A stretch of DNA of 64,000 nt from Paenibacillus lutrae (GTDB taxonomy: Bacteria > Bacillota > Bacilli > Paenibacillales > NBRC-103111). A model generated the notes under the pieces. That model had not been told where the DNA came from and did no database searches. It was given only the letters and a program-made list of their open reading frames with translations. The stretch covers positions 34,438-98,437 of the forward strand of contig NZ_RHLK01000001.1 in the NCBI RefSeq assembly GCF_009757775.1, given 5' to 3'. The position numbers and the translations under genes are program-made. Shown here piece after piece: positions 8,712-17,302 of the stretch. Each line of letters starts with the position of its first letter. Positions within the stretch are counted from its first letter, which is position 1.

Positions 8712-9617
8712 TTACTTCATGCCGGACTGCATAAAACTGTTCATGAACTGGCGCTGGAACAGTGCGAATCCCGCCAGCAAAGGCGCGATAACGATCAAAG
8801 TAGCGGCGCTGACTTCGGCCCACTGGGCTCCTGTCTCGAATGACTGGGCAAAAATCGCCAGACCCACCGTCAGCGGACGGTTCTCGACCGAATTCGTCAC
8901 AATGAGCGGCCACAGGAAATTGCTCCAATGATAGCTCAGCGAGACCAGCGCAAAAGCGACATAAGAAGGTTTTGCCAGGGGCACATAGATGCGCCACAGA
9001 ATCTGCCACTTCGAGCAGCCTTCCATAACAGCCGCCTCATCCAGCTCCGGAGGAATGGTTTTGAACATTTGCCGCAGCAGGAAAATACCGAAAGCCGACG
9101 CGAAATACGGCAGCATAATTCCCAGCTTGGTATCGAGCAAGTTAAGCTCTTTGAGAACGTTATAATTAGGAAAGACCAGTACATCGGCCGGGATCATAAT
9201 TTGTACGAGAAATAACAGAAACACCAGATCCTTGCCCTTGAAAGAAACGCGCGCAAAGGCGAACGCCGCCATCGTTACGGTCAGAAGCTGGACAGCGAGG
9301 ATGCCCAGAGCGATGACCATCGTGTTGGCGTAATACAAACCAAAAGGAGCCGCATCCCAAACATTCCTGAAGTGCTCCAGCGTAAAATCCATGGACCCGA
9401 ACGGATCTGTAACGGAATCCTTCGGTCTGAAGGCGGTCCAGACCAGCCACATCAGAGGCACCGCCCAGATTACCGCAATCAGGTACATCAGCGCGTTCAG
9501 CCAGAAGTCCAACGCCCATAGCCCCCTGAACCGGATCCGGGTCCTGCGGATGTCCGCATGCCTGCGGCCGGTTCGCTTGGATTTCGGAGCAGCGGCTCCG
9601 GCAGTTGTGTATGACAT
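8712..9617 (-). CDS. ugpE: ABC sugar/glycerol-3-phosphate permease, MalG/UgpE type
   Basis: The 301-aa protein has a cytosolic basic leader (residues 1-30), a first membrane helix at about 35-60, and five further helices. The EAA loop that docks the ATPase is visible as DEAAVMEGCSKWQILWRIYV, typical of MalG-like permeases. SD AAAGGAGG is nine bases before the ATG. The gene is the third of an ugpB-ugpA-ugpE order that matches the sn-glycerol-3-phosphate system. No ATPase gene is present, so a shared multi-sugar ATPase encoded elsewhere (MsmX/UgpC type) is expected. The Ugp assignment rests mainly on the GlpP gene and leader upstream. Confidence 0.82.
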   Translation of the reverse strand: MSYTTAGAAAPKSKRTGRRHADIRRTRIRFRGLWALDFWLNALMYLIAVIWAVPLMWLVWTAFRPKDSVTDPFGSMDFTLEHFRNVWDAAPFGLYYANTMVIALGILAVQLLTVTMAAFAFARVSFKGKDLVFLLFLVQIMIPADVLVFPNYNVLKELNLLDTKLGIMLPYFASAFGIFLLRQMFKTIPPELDEAAVMEGCSKWQILWRIYVPLAKPSYVAFALVSLSYHWSNFLWPLIVTNSVENRPLTVGLAIFAQSFETGAQWAEVSAATLIVIAPLLAGFALFQRQFMNSFMQSGMK

Positions 9618-9642
9618 AAGCTCCTCCTTTGGGTACGTGCCG

Positions 9643-10533
9643 CTACCGGTAATGAATATGCTTGTCGAGCCCGAAGTATTGGAGAGCCGCCAACGCCATC
9701 AGCAGAGCGATCATAACCATCGTCATGGCCGAAGCAGCCCCCTGGTCCCAGAAGCTGAACGCCGACTCGTAAATGTAGTACAGCAGCAAGCTGCTCGCGT
9801 TATCCGGTCCGCCCTTCGTCATAATAAACAGGTGATCCACCAGTTTAAAAGAGTTCGTCAGCGCGACAATCATGACAAACAGTGTCGTCGGCATCAGCAG
9901 AGGAAACGTAATTTTACGAAAAACCGTCCATCGCCCTACGCCATCTATGGCAGCGGACTCGAATAAATCCTTCGGAATGTTCTGAAGACCCGCCAGATAA
10001 AAAATCATCAGGTAACCGGCTTCTTTCCAGACGATCATCACGATCATCGCCCACATAACCGTGTCCTGGCTTCCGAGCAGATGCACATCCGTCCCCTGAC
10101 CAAGCCATCCCGCCAGCCTGCTGAGCAGACCGTATTGCGGCGTGTAAATAAACAGCCATACGCTCGCCGCCGCAATCATCGGAATCATATTCGGATAGAA
10201 GAACGCGGTGCGGATCCATCCCTTTGCTTTCAGCGCTTTATTGGCAAAAAGAGCCATCAGAAGCGCCATCCCGATTGCCGACGGCACCGTTCCGAGCGCA
10301 AACCACACATTATTCAGAAGCACCTTCCGGAAAACCGCATCCTCCGCCAGATTCATGTAATTGTCCAGCCCGGTATAAAGCGGGTCCGGTGTAGCCAGGT
10401 CTGCCTGATGAAAGCTAAGATACAGCGTCTTTACCATCGGATAGAACGTGAATAGAAACAGGAAGATCAGAGACGGCAGCAGCAGAAGCCATGCGAAGCC
10501 GTTGTCTTTCCAAACCGAGATTTTACCGGTCAA
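9643..10533 (-). CDS. ugpA: ABC sugar/glycerol-3-phosphate permease, MalF/UgpA type
   Basis: The 296-aa protein has six predicted membrane helices and an EAA loop (ESAAIDGVGRWTVFRKITFP) before the last two. It forms the membrane channel together with the UgpE-like permease 25 bp downstream. The start is TTG with AAGGAGG nine bases upstream. The 110-bp gap from the binding-protein gene can fold with AACCGGC/GCCGGTT arms, which may lower permease expression relative to the abundant binding protein; no T-run follows, so it is not a clear terminator. Confidence 0.82.
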   Translation of the reverse strand: MTGKISVWKDNGFAWLLLLPSLIFLFLFTFYPMVKTLYLSFHQADLATPDPLYTGLDNYMNLAEDAVFRKVLLNNVWFALGTVPSAIGMALLMALFANKALKAKGWIRTAFFYPNMIPMIAAASVWLFIYTPQYGLLSRLAGWLGQGTDVHLLGSQDTVMWAMIVMIVWKEAGYLMIFYLAGLQNIPKDLFESAAIDGVGRWTVFRKITFPLLMPTTLFVMIVALTNSFKLVDHLFIMTKGGPDNASSLLLYYIYESAFSFWDQGAASAMTMVMIALLMALAALQYFGLDKHIHYR

Positions 10534-10643
10534 GTCTGTCTACCTCCTTATAGCCGCTTCGGACAACAGCAAAGGAACCGGCAGAGTCCAAGAGACCTGC
10601 CGTCCCCTGTATATTCTCGTACCGTTACAGCCGCCGGTTTTGC

Positions 10644-11969
10644 TCACTTGTTAAAAGGAGCGAGCGCTTTTGCCGCTTCTTCCTGCGCTTTCTTGAGTGC
10701 GGCCGCCGGTTCAGCCGTTCCTGTCAGCACAGCCTGCAGCTGGTCGCTCAAAGCCTTGGACACTTTGCCGTTATTGTGCGTGGACAATTCGGCTGCCGCA
10801 TACTGCAGCTGATCCCTTGCTACGAGCGCGGGCGGGAATTCGGCGGCGTACTTTTTCATCGCTTCCGTTTCATACGCTGATTTACGGACCGCCACATAGC
10901 CTGTTTCCATGCTCCACTTGGCTGCACGCTCCGGCTCGGTCATGAACTTAATGAATTTCCAGGCAGCCTCCTGCTTTTTCTTGTCGATATCTTTGAAAAT
11001 ATAAAAGTTGCCGCCCCCTGTGGGGCTTCCGTACGACTTCTTCCGGGGCAGGAAAGCGACTCCGAAATCAAACTTCGCGTTGTTCTTCACGTTGGTCAGA
11101 TTGCCCGTCGTATGATACATCATGGCGGTTTTGCCGGCTATAAAGTCAGAAGGTACCGTAGCCCATTCCGTCACGCCCTCCGGCATCACCTTGTCCCTGC
11201 TCGCCAGATCCTTCCAGAACTGCAGACCAGCCGTATTGTCCGGCGTATCGAAGAACACCTTCTTCCCGTCCTCGCTCATCAGGTTCTTGCCGCTTTGCAG
11301 AGCAAACGTCTGCATCATCCAATAAGCGAAGCCGGATACCGGAATTTCAAGTCCCCAGCGGCCTTCCTTCTTGAGCTTCTTCGCATACTCGGCCATTTCG
11401 TCCCACGTCTGCGGAGGTTTATTCGGATCAAGTCCCGCTTCCTTAAACATCTCTTTGTTGTAATAAAGAACGATAGTGCTGCGCTGGAATGGGATACTGT
11501 AGGTTTTGCCGCCTGTCTGGGAGTTGGCCAGGAAAGCGGGATAGAAATCCGCCAGCCAGTTCTTGTCTTCCTTGGCGATAAACTCGTCCAGAGGAAGAAC
11601 CGCATTCATGTCAAGCAGACTATAGAGTTCTGTGGACAGATTCACGGCGACATCCGGCGGATTCTTGCCCTGGACACCCGCCTGCGTCTTCACGGCCGTA
11701 TCCGCGTAGCTGCCCGTGTACACGGGCTTGACCGTAATATCCGGATGCTGCTTCGTGAAGTCCGCCGCCATCGCTTCAATAGTCTTCGTAAGCGGACCGC
11801 CGACCGCAATCGGATAATAGAAGGTCAGCTCCGTTTTCTCAGCGGATGCGCTTTTGCCGCTCTCCGGTCCCGGTGTGACGGTCTGCGGCTCCGCCTGGGA
11901 TTTGGCGCATCCGGCCGCAAGACTTGCTGTCAGAAGAACGGCCATGCTCATGTTCAAGAAAGATTTCAT
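10644..11969 (-). CDS. ugpB: Extracellular solute-binding lipoprotein, UgpB-like
   Basis: The start is set at the ATG with GGGGGAG six bases upstream. The frame is open further upstream but that segment lacks a ribosome site. The 441-aa product has a lipoprotein signal ending LTASLAAGC, with Cys21 as lipidation site. The mature part is a family 1 binding protein. Segments such as KPPQTWDEMAEYAKKLKK and WSMETGYVAVRKSAYE closely follow the pattern I remember for Escherichia coli UgpB, which binds glycerol-3-phosphate. It is the first gene after the GlpP-type leader, in line with glycerol-3-phosphate induction. A different carbohydrate ligand cannot be excluded. Confidence 0.82.
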   Translation of the reverse strand: MKSFLNMSMAVLLTASLAAGCAKSQAEPQTVTPGPESGKSASAEKTELTFYYPIAVGGPLTKTIEAMAADFTKQHPDITVKPVYTGSYADTAVKTQAGVQGKNPPDVAVNLSTELYSLLDMNAVLPLDEFIAKEDKNWLADFYPAFLANSQTGGKTYSIPFQRSTIVLYYNKEMFKEAGLDPNKPPQTWDEMAEYAKKLKKEGRWGLEIPVSGFAYWMMQTFALQSGKNLMSEDGKKVFFDTPDNTAGLQFWKDLASRDKVMPEGVTEWATVPSDFIAGKTAMMYHTTGNLTNVKNNAKFDFGVAFLPRKKSYGSPTGGGNFYIFKDIDKKKQEAAWKFIKFMTEPERAAKWSMETGYVAVRKSAYETEAMKKYAAEFPPALVARDQLQYAAAELSTHNNGKVSKALSDQLQAVLTGTAEPAAALKKAQEEAAKALAPFNK

Positions 11970-12021
11970 TATACTTTCTCCCCCTACACCATTGTTTGCT
12001 TGCCAGCTGCTGGACACAACT

Positions 12022-12120
12022 AAAAACCCTTTATCCGCTGCACACCGGAACACGGGCCGGCCGGAACCTCCGCAGAGTCCTTGCCGATCCTATCTATGGT
12101 GCTGACGCATAAAGGGTTTT
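12022..12120 (-). promoter_or_regulatory. Candidate GlpP-dependent antitermination leader upstream of ugpB
   Basis: A perfect 12-bp inverted repeat (AAAACCCTTTAT at 12023-12034, ATAAAGGGTTTT at 12109-12120) encloses about 74 bases. On the minus strand the distal arm runs into five T, forming a terminator 50 bp before the ugpB start. GlpP of Bacillus acts on inverted repeats of this kind in glp leaders. Here the glpP gene lies directly upstream on the same strand, so readthrough of this structure would control ugpBAE. Confidence 0.65.
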
Positions 12121-12171
12121 CTCCTCGTCTCAACCCTTGCCGATTCAGTTGGTTACCAGCTCCTATCTACT

Positions 12172-12822
12172 CTACCGGTGCAGTGTTACCCCGGTGTGTT
12201 GGCGGATTGGAGAATTTGTAAATGCGTGTGTATCCGCCGCCCCGGTTAGAATTCCTTCGTTTGCCCATAAAGCCCGGCTGCCCATAGAAACCGCAGCCGC
12301 ACCAGCCGCAAGCGCCGCCTCCACCTCTTCATGGTGATGAATCAGCCCCCCTGCAATAACCGGGATCTGCAGCCGCGAACTGACCTCGGCAATGACACGC
12401 GGAAGCAGGCCCGGCATGATTTCAACCGCATCCGGTTCACTCTGCTGAACGTTGGCAATCCCGTTATCCAGAGCCGCCGAATCAATGAGAAACATGCGCT
12501 GGATCGTAAGCAGGCCCTGTTTCTTCGCATGCTTGATCAAGTGCGATTTCGTTGAAATGATACCTGTCGGCTGAACCTTCTCCGCCAAATATTTGACGAT
12601 AATCGGATCATTGCCGAGCCCGTTAATAAAATCAACATGCAAGAAAACCTTTTTGCCGGCATCCAGTACCTGCCTGACGTAATCCTGCACGGTAAATAAA
12701 TCGCCTACCAAAAGAAACACAACCGGAAGGTCGCTTGCACAGGCAGCTTTTAAGTCTTCGGCCCTGCGGACCGCTGCAATGATTCTCTGCGAACCAAAAT
12801 CACCTATACTTCTTCTGCTCAT
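12172..12822 (-). CDS. glpP: Glycerol-3-phosphate-responsive antiterminator GlpP
   Basis: The 216-aa protein matches GlpP along its length. Recognisable parts are an N-terminal strand with RRSIGDFGSQRIIAAV, FLHVDFINGLGND around residue 65, the TKSHLIKHAKKQGLLTIQRM block, and the C-terminal phosphate-binding barrel end PVIAGGLIHHHEEVEAALAAGA. The fold is a TIM barrel that binds glycerol-3-phosphate and then prevents termination in glp leader mRNAs. The ATG preceded by AGGGTG is preferred over a GTG two codons upstream. A sigma-A promoter and a cre-like box lie upstream, and the likely target leader lies 50 bp downstream. Confidence 0.93.
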   Translation of the reverse strand: MSRRSIGDFGSQRIIAAVRRAEDLKAACASDLPVVFLLVGDLFTVQDYVRQVLDAGKKVFLHVDFINGLGNDPIIVKYLAEKVQPTGIISTKSHLIKHAKKQGLLTIQRMFLIDSAALDNGIANVQQSEPDAVEIMPGLLPRVIAEVSSRLQIPVIAGGLIHHHEEVEAALAAGAAAVSMGSRALWANEGILTGAADTHAFTNSPIRQHTGVTLHR

Positions 12823-12875
12823 AGTCACCCTACTTTCTTAACTTGCTTCTATCGTACAGGCCCGGTGTTTCGTCC

Positions 12876-12904
12876 GTATTATCGTAATGTTTTCCCTTTG
12901 TAAA
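12876..12904 (-). promoter_or_regulatory. Sigma-A promoter for glpP
   Basis: On the minus strand TTTACA (12899-12904) and TAATAC (12876-12881) are separated by 17 bases, about 55 bp upstream of the glpP start. Confidence 0.5.
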
Positions 12905-12918
12905 AAAACAAGCCGCAA

Positions 12919-12932
12919 TGAGTGCGCTTCCA
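12919..12932 (-). promoter_or_regulatory. cre-like CcpA box upstream of glpP
   Basis: The minus-strand sequence TGGAAGCGCACTCA fits the loose CcpA consensus TGNAANCGNNNNCA. It sits 14 bp upstream of the glpP -35 hexamer. Catabolite control of glycerol genes is usual in Bacillales, but this single site is unproven. Confidence 0.4.
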
Positions 12933-13021
12933 GTTTCTCCTATTGCCTGAAAACGACTTTTTCTCTATACTTGACGTAGCCTGTCATTATACAAATTTTA
13001 TAGCAGAAATCCTCATCCATT

Positions 13022-13214
13022 CCGATGAGGTAGAGGTTGCGGATGCTATCAGTAACCCGGGGGAGACGAACAGAGACGTCTGCGAAGCCGGGAGAAAGGA
13101 GCAGCCGCCGAAATTCGGGGCATCTTCTCAGATACCGGATTGGGTCCGCATTCGAATAGAAGCGGAACTGTCACTACTGCCCTTCCAAGCAGCGGTGATG
13201 CGCTATCTTCATGG
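13022..13214 (+). promoter_or_regulatory. Lysine riboswitch (L box)
   Basis: Conserved L-box elements occur in the right order: GAGGTAGAGGTTGC at the 5' side of the core, AGTAAC, GAAGCCGGGAGAAAGGAGC followed by AGCCGCCGAAAT, ATTGGGTCC, and GAACTGTCAC. Helix P1 can form between GATGAGGTAG (13024-13033) and CTATCTTCAT (13203-13212). The 3' strand of P1 can alternatively pair with GAAGACGAGATAG just downstream, the expected antiterminator/aptamer competition. A TTGACG hexamer at 12971 may be the -35 of its promoter. The riboswitch precedes the lysP gene. Confidence 0.93.
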
Positions 13215-13234
13215 AAGACGAGATAGAAGCAGCA

Positions 13235-13263
13235 GCCGCCGGAGAACCTTTCGGCGGCTTTTT
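13235..13263 (+). terminator. Riboswitch-controlled terminator before lysP
   Basis: GCCGCCG pairs with CGGCGGC around a 9-base loop, followed by TTTTTG. It sits 20 bp after the lysine aptamer and 70 bp before the lysP start, so lysine binding should favour termination. Confidence 0.88.
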
Positions 13264-13333
13264 GTTATCACATCTTATTAACCGCCGGTCAAGTAGCGCA
13301 CCAAATTAAATTTGAACTACAGAGGTGTTCATT

Positions 13334-14788
13334 ATGAAACAACCGTCCTCCAGCCACTCTTCGGGAGAATTAAGACGGGGCCTGAAAGCGCGTCACTTGA
13401 CGATGATTTCACTCGGCGGCTCGATCGGAACGGGACTATTCCTGGCAAGCGGCGGAGCCATTGCCTCTGCCGGACCTGGCGGAGCCCTGCTGGCCTATGC
13501 GGCTATCGGCATTATGGTTTATTTTCTCATGACGAGTCTTGGCGAGCTGTCTGCCTATATGCCCGTATCCGGTTCCTTCTCCACGTACGCTTCCCGGTTC
13601 ATCGATCCCGCATTCGGATTCGCACTCGGGTGGAACTACTGGTTCAACTGGGCGATTACTATTGCAGCCGAACTGTCCGCAGCTACGCTGATCATGAAGT
13701 TCTGGCTTCCGGACAGCCCTTCAATTATATGGAGCGTGCTATTCCTGCTGCTGATGTTCCTGCTCAATTACTTGACTGTCAAAGGGTACGGAGAATCCGA
13801 GTATTGGTTCGCCCTGATTAAAATCGTGACGGTCATCGTATTTATTATCGTAGGGATTCTCATGATTTTCGGCATCATCGGCGGCGAGGCCGTCGGTTTC
13901 AGCAACTTTACACTGGGCGATGCACCGGTTAACGGAGGCTTCATGGCCATTCTCGGCGTCTTCATGGCAGCCGGTTTCTCCTTCCAGGGAACCGAGATTG
14001 TCGGGGTTGCCGCCGGTGAGAGTGAAAATCCGCGTGAGAACGTGCCCAAAGCCATCCGCACCATTTTCTGGCGCATCCTGCTGTTCTACATCCTGGCGAT
14101 TTTCGTGATCGGCCTGCTCATTCCGTATACGAATCCGAATCTGATCAGCGGCGACATCGAGAACATCGCGGTCAGCCCGTTCACACTCGTGTTCGAGAAA
14201 GCCGGACTTGCATTTGCCGCTTCCGTGATGAACGCAGTCATCCTGACGTCGGTTCTGTCTGCGGGCAACTCCGGCATGTACGCTTCTACACGTATGATCT
14301 TCACCCTCGCACGCGAAGGCAAAGCCCCGCGCTTCCTGGGCAAGCTCGACAGCCGCGGCGTGCCTGTCTTCGCCCTGCTGGCAACGGCAGCGGTCGGCAT
14401 GTTCGCCTTCCTCGCCTCCCTATTCGGCGACGGGGTCGTCTACATCTGGCTGCTCAACGCTTCCGGTATGTGCGGCTTCATCGCATGGCTCGGAATCGCG
14501 CTCAGCCATTACCGCTTCCGGCGCGCCTTCAATCTTCAAGGGCGCAGCCTGCAGGAGCTGCCTTACCGGGCCAAATGGTTCCCGTTCGGCCCGATTTTCG
14601 CTCTGTTTATCTGTATCGTGGTTATTCTCGGACAGAACTACTCCGCTATCTCCGAGAACGGCATAGACTGGCCGGGTCTGATCGCCTCGTACATTGGAAT
14701 TCCTTTGTTCCTGTTCGTATGGCTGGGTTATAAATTCACCAAGAAGACCAAGGTGATCCCGCTGCAAGATTGCAAGTTTGATGAGTAA
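13334..14788 (+). CDS. lysP: Lysine-specific permease
   Basis: The 484-aa protein is an APC-superfamily amino acid/proton symporter with twelve predicted helices. Its first 100 residues are very close to what I recall of E. coli LysP: LKARHLTMISLGGSIGTGLF, then GPGGALLAYAAIGIMVYFLM and SLGELSAYMPVSGSF. The helix-1 GSIGTGLF turn is the substrate/cation binding segment. The ATG with AGAGGTG six bases upstream is taken as start; an in-frame GTG nine bases earlier overlaps that site. The lysine riboswitch directly upstream independently supports lysine as the substrate. Confidence 0.93.
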   Translation: MKQPSSSHSSGELRRGLKARHLTMISLGGSIGTGLFLASGGAIASAGPGGALLAYAAIGIMVYFLMTSLGELSAYMPVSGSFSTYASRFIDPAFGFALGWNYWFNWAITIAAELSAATLIMKFWLPDSPSIIWSVLFLLLMFLLNYLTVKGYGESEYWFALIKIVTVIVFIIVGILMIFGIIGGEAVGFSNFTLGDAPVNGGFMAILGVFMAAGFSFQGTEIVGVAAGESENPRENVPKAIRTIFWRILLFYILAIFVIGLLIPYTNPNLISGDIENIAVSPFTLVFEKAGLAFAASVMNAVILTSVLSAGNSGMYASTRMIFTLAREGKAPRFLGKLDSRGVPVFALLATAAVGMFAFLASLFGDGVVYIWLLNASGMCGFIAWLGIALSHYRFRRAFNLQGRSLQELPYRAKWFPFGPIFALFICIVVILGQNYSAISENGIDWPGLIASYIGIPLFLFVWLGYKFTKKTKVIPLQDCKFDE

Positions 14789-14805
14789 TGGATGAGGGCA
14801 AAAGA

Positions 14806-14844
14806 AAGAAGCCAGTCCCGCGCATGCGGGTCTGGCTTCTTTTG
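14806..14844. terminator. Bidirectional terminator between lysP and the acetate symporter gene
   Basis: AGAAGCCAG-t-CCCGC pairs with GCGGG-t-CTGGCTTCT around a 4-base loop. T-rich sequence follows on both strands, so it can serve the two convergent genes. Confidence 0.9.
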
Positions 14845-14870
14845 GGTTCCAAGGAAAGGCCGATGCTTCG

Positions 14871-16406
14871 TTACATATTCATATTGCCCACGTTCGCTTT
14901 AACGACAATCTCGTCAAATTTGGCGCCGGATGACTTGTTCTTCGACAAGATCGTACCCAGATACGCGCCCAGGAAGCCCAGCGGGATCGAAATAATACCC
15001 GGATTGGTCAGCGGGAAGATCGGATTTCCTACGAAGATCGCCTTGCCCGCTTCCGGGCTCCAGACGCTCGGGCTGAGCGCTACGAGAACCAGCGACGAGA
15101 TTAAGCCGACGAGCATGCCCGTAACGGCGCCTGTGGTGTTGAAACGCCTCCAGAACACCGTAAACAAGATAACCGGCAAGTTGGAGCTGGCTGCGATCGC
15201 AAAGGCGACCGAGACCAGGAACGCCACGTTCAGCTTGGATGCGGCAAGAGACAGAATAATCGATAGAATCGATACGCCTACAGATGCCCAGCGTGCAACT
15301 TTCATCTGCTCCGACTCGCTTGCTTGCCCCTTGCGGAGAATGTGGCTGTAGAAATCATGCGCAAAGGCCGATGCGGCCGACAGGACGAGCCCTGTGACAA
15401 CGGCCAGAATGGTGGCGAACGCAACGGCGGCAATGAACGCGAAGAAGAAATCGCCGCCCAGTGCCCGCGCCAGCAGCGGAGCAGCCATATTGCCGCCCTT
15501 ATCTTCGGCGATAATGTTGTCATAGCCGACGAAAGCGGCCGCCCCGAAGCCCAGGAACAGCGTCAGCACGTAGAAAATCCCGATGATCCACGTCGCATAA
15601 ACGACCGAGCTGCGCGCAGTCGGCGCGTCTTTTACCGTGAAGAAGCGGATCAGAATGTGCGGCAGGCCCGCGGTGCCCAGCACAAGCGCAAGATTAAGCG
15701 AGAGCGTATCCAGCGGAATTTTATATTTATTGCCCGGATCCAGGAACTTTTCTTTGAGCGGTGTCGCAGCCTTCAACTGGTCGAACATTTCTGTCAGGCT
15801 GAAGTTGAATTTCGAGAAAACGACCAGCGACAGGACGAAAGTTCCCCCCATAAGCAGAACAGCCTTAACAATTTGTACCCAGGAGGTGGCTGTCATGCCG
15901 CCGAACACGACATAAACCGTCATCAAAAGGCCCACGATCAGAACAGAAGTGGTGAAGTCCAGGCCAAGCAGCAGCTTAATCAGGGCTCCCGCTCCGACGA
16001 GCTGGGCAATCATATAAAACGTTGAGATTGTAATGGTATTCAGAGCGGCCACGCCGCGGATTTTCTTCTCATTGAAGCGGGCGGCGATCATATCCGCCAC
16101 TGTATATTTCCCCAGGTTTCTCAGCGGTTCGGCAACCAGGTAAAGAACGACGAGATACGCCACAAGGAAACCGATACTATAGAAGAAACCGTCAAAACCG
16201 GCGAGGGCAATCGTACCGGCAATGCCCAGGAAGGATGCGGCCGACATATAGTCGCCTGCGATAGCCATTCCGTTCTGCCATCCCGTCAGACCGCCGCCTG
16301 CGGTGTAGAATTCTTCCGTTGAGTTTGTTTTTTTGGCTGCAAAATAAGTAATTAACAGGGTCAGCGCTACAATGCCGAGAAACAACCAGAATGCCATCAA
16401 ATTCAC
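14871..16406 (-). CDS. Sodium:solute symporter, ActP-like acetate permease
   Basis: The protein has about 511 aa and thirteen predicted helices of the SSS family. Typical segments are [20 protein letters not shown] and [20 protein letters not shown] near the N terminus, and [18 protein letters not shown] in the middle, which fit the cation/acetate symporter ActP (YwcA in Bacillus). The GTG start is chosen because GGAGG lies eight bases upstream; the next ATG is three codons further in. It follows a DUF485 gene at 34 bp, the same pairing as YjcH-ActP in E. coli. A cre box in the shared promoter fits carbon catabolite control. Confidence 0.88.
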   Translation of the reverse strand: MNLMAFWLFLGIVALTLLITYFAAKKTNSTEEFYTAGGGLTGWQNGMAIAGDYMSAASFLGIAGTIALAGFDGFFYSIGFLVAYLVVLYLVAEPLRNLGKYTVADMIAARFNEKKIRGVAALNTITISTFYMIAQLVGAGALIKLLLGLDFTTSVLIVGLLMTVYVVFGGMTATSWVQIVKAVLLMGGTFVLSLVVFSKFNFSLTEMFDQLKAATPLKEKFLDPGNKYKIPLDTLSLNLALVLGTAGLPHILIRFFTVKDAPTARSSVVYATWIIGIFYVLTLFLGFGAAAFVGYDNIIAEDKGGNMAAPLLARALGGDFFFAFIAAVAFATILAVVTGLVLSAASAFAHDFYSHILRKGQASESEQMKVARWASVGVSILSIILSLAASKLNVAFLVSVAFAIAASSNLPVILFTVFWRRFNTTGAVTGMLVGLISSLVLVALSPSVWSPEAGKAIFVGNPIFPLTNPGIISIPLGFLGAYLGTILSKNKSSGAKFDEIVVKANVGNMNM

Positions 16407-16440
16407 TGGACTTCCCTCCAAAAGTAGAAATGAATGCGGA

Positions 16441-16758
16441 TTAGCCTCTCATCTGCTGTTTGATTTCCTGAACCATGACATCGAACTTCGCAGCTCTCCG
16501 GGAATAAAGGATGCACAGCACCCAGGTCATAATAAATTGGGCGAACGCAAATACCCAGGCCCACGAAATAGGGCCGATTGCAGGAGTGTTAAGCACGGTG
16601 GTGTACGAGGTAAGAACCGGCAGCGTAAAATAAAACGCAAAGAAAAACAAAGAGAGCGGCAAAATAAACTGCCTTTTTTGTTTCAACAGCTTTTTAAACT
16701 GGCTCGACTGCACAATCTCGGTGTAATTAATCTCCTTAGCCTTAGCCCTTTTTTTCAT
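16441..16758 (-). CDS. DUF485 membrane protein, partner of acetate symporter
   Basis: The 105-aa protein has a basic N terminus and two membrane helices (about residues 32-54 and 64-85) separated by a short loop, followed by a cytosolic amphipathic tail. Length, topology and position directly upstream of an ActP-like symporter identify DUF485 (YjcH/YwcB). Such proteins are thought to accompany SSS acetate transporters, without a proven mechanism. SD GGAGG precedes the start ATG by about nine bases. It is the first gene of the unit and would be transcribed from the promoter at 16819. Confidence 0.88.
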   Translation of the reverse strand: MKKRAKAKEINYTEIVQSSQFKKLLKQKRQFILPLSLFFFAFYFTLPVLTSYTTVLNTPAIGPISWAWVFAFAQFIMTWVLCILYSRRAAKFDVMVQEIKQQMRG

Positions 16759-16790
16759 ATACTGCCTCCTCCTATCCTGTGTTCAATTAA

Positions 16791-16824
16791 AGTAAGCGCT
16801 TTCAAATGCTCCTTTTTTATTATA
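16791..16824 (-). promoter_or_regulatory. Promoter -10 with downstream cre box for the acetate symporter operon
   Basis: On the minus strand TATAAT (16819-16824) is followed about 14 bp downstream by TGAAAGCGCTTACT (16791-16804), which differs from the palindromic cre consensus at one scored position. The box would lie around +7 to +20, a location where CcpA blocks transcription. The -35 region is poor. Confidence 0.6.
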
Positions 16825-16900
16825 AACTAATCTTGACATTTTGTACCAGTATTTTTTGAGGTACATCATTCTCTGCCCGGATCTCTTACGTAAACAAAGG

Positions 16901-17179
16901 ATGACAACCGGCATCCTGTTTGGCCCTTTGAGAGGTGCTCATAATGAAAATATAAGACAACTTATTGAAAAATTTCAGCTGCCGGAACGAATTGTCAACA
17001 TCGTAGAACTGCCCTGGGTTCCGTTCACAGAGAATCATTCTTGTCATTTCAAGCCTTTACGTTTTGATCTCAACACTGGAAGCCCCGCTGGCCATAAACG
17101 GCGGGACCTGGAAGATATATGCACACGCGAGATCACCTCATACGTACGTGCTAAGCGTATAGTGAAGCCACACCGCTAA
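16901..17179 (+). CDS. Doubtful small hypothetical ORF
   Basis: A 92-codon frame runs from an ATG to a TAA in an otherwise gene-free 540-bp stretch between the DUF485 gene and psd. The codon pattern looks plausible (ENIRQLIEKFQLPERIVNIV near the start) but the only purine-rich stretch, AAAGG, abuts the ATG with no spacing. I do not recognise the product. It could be a real small gene, a gene remnant or chance. Confidence 0.3.
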   Translation: MTTGILFGPLRGAHNENIRQLIEKFQLPERIVNIVELPWVPFTENHSCHFKPLRFDLNTGSPAGHKRRDLEDICTREITSYVRAKRIVKPHR

Positions 17180-17302
17180 AACCGGCATTATCGGCTCCAT
17201 CCGGCTTATAAACCGCGGTTTCCGCAATTGTCAAAACGTTCATTCTATGGCAAGATAAAGCGAAGAGAACGATCAACCATAGATAGGAGCACTTGAATTA
17301 GC

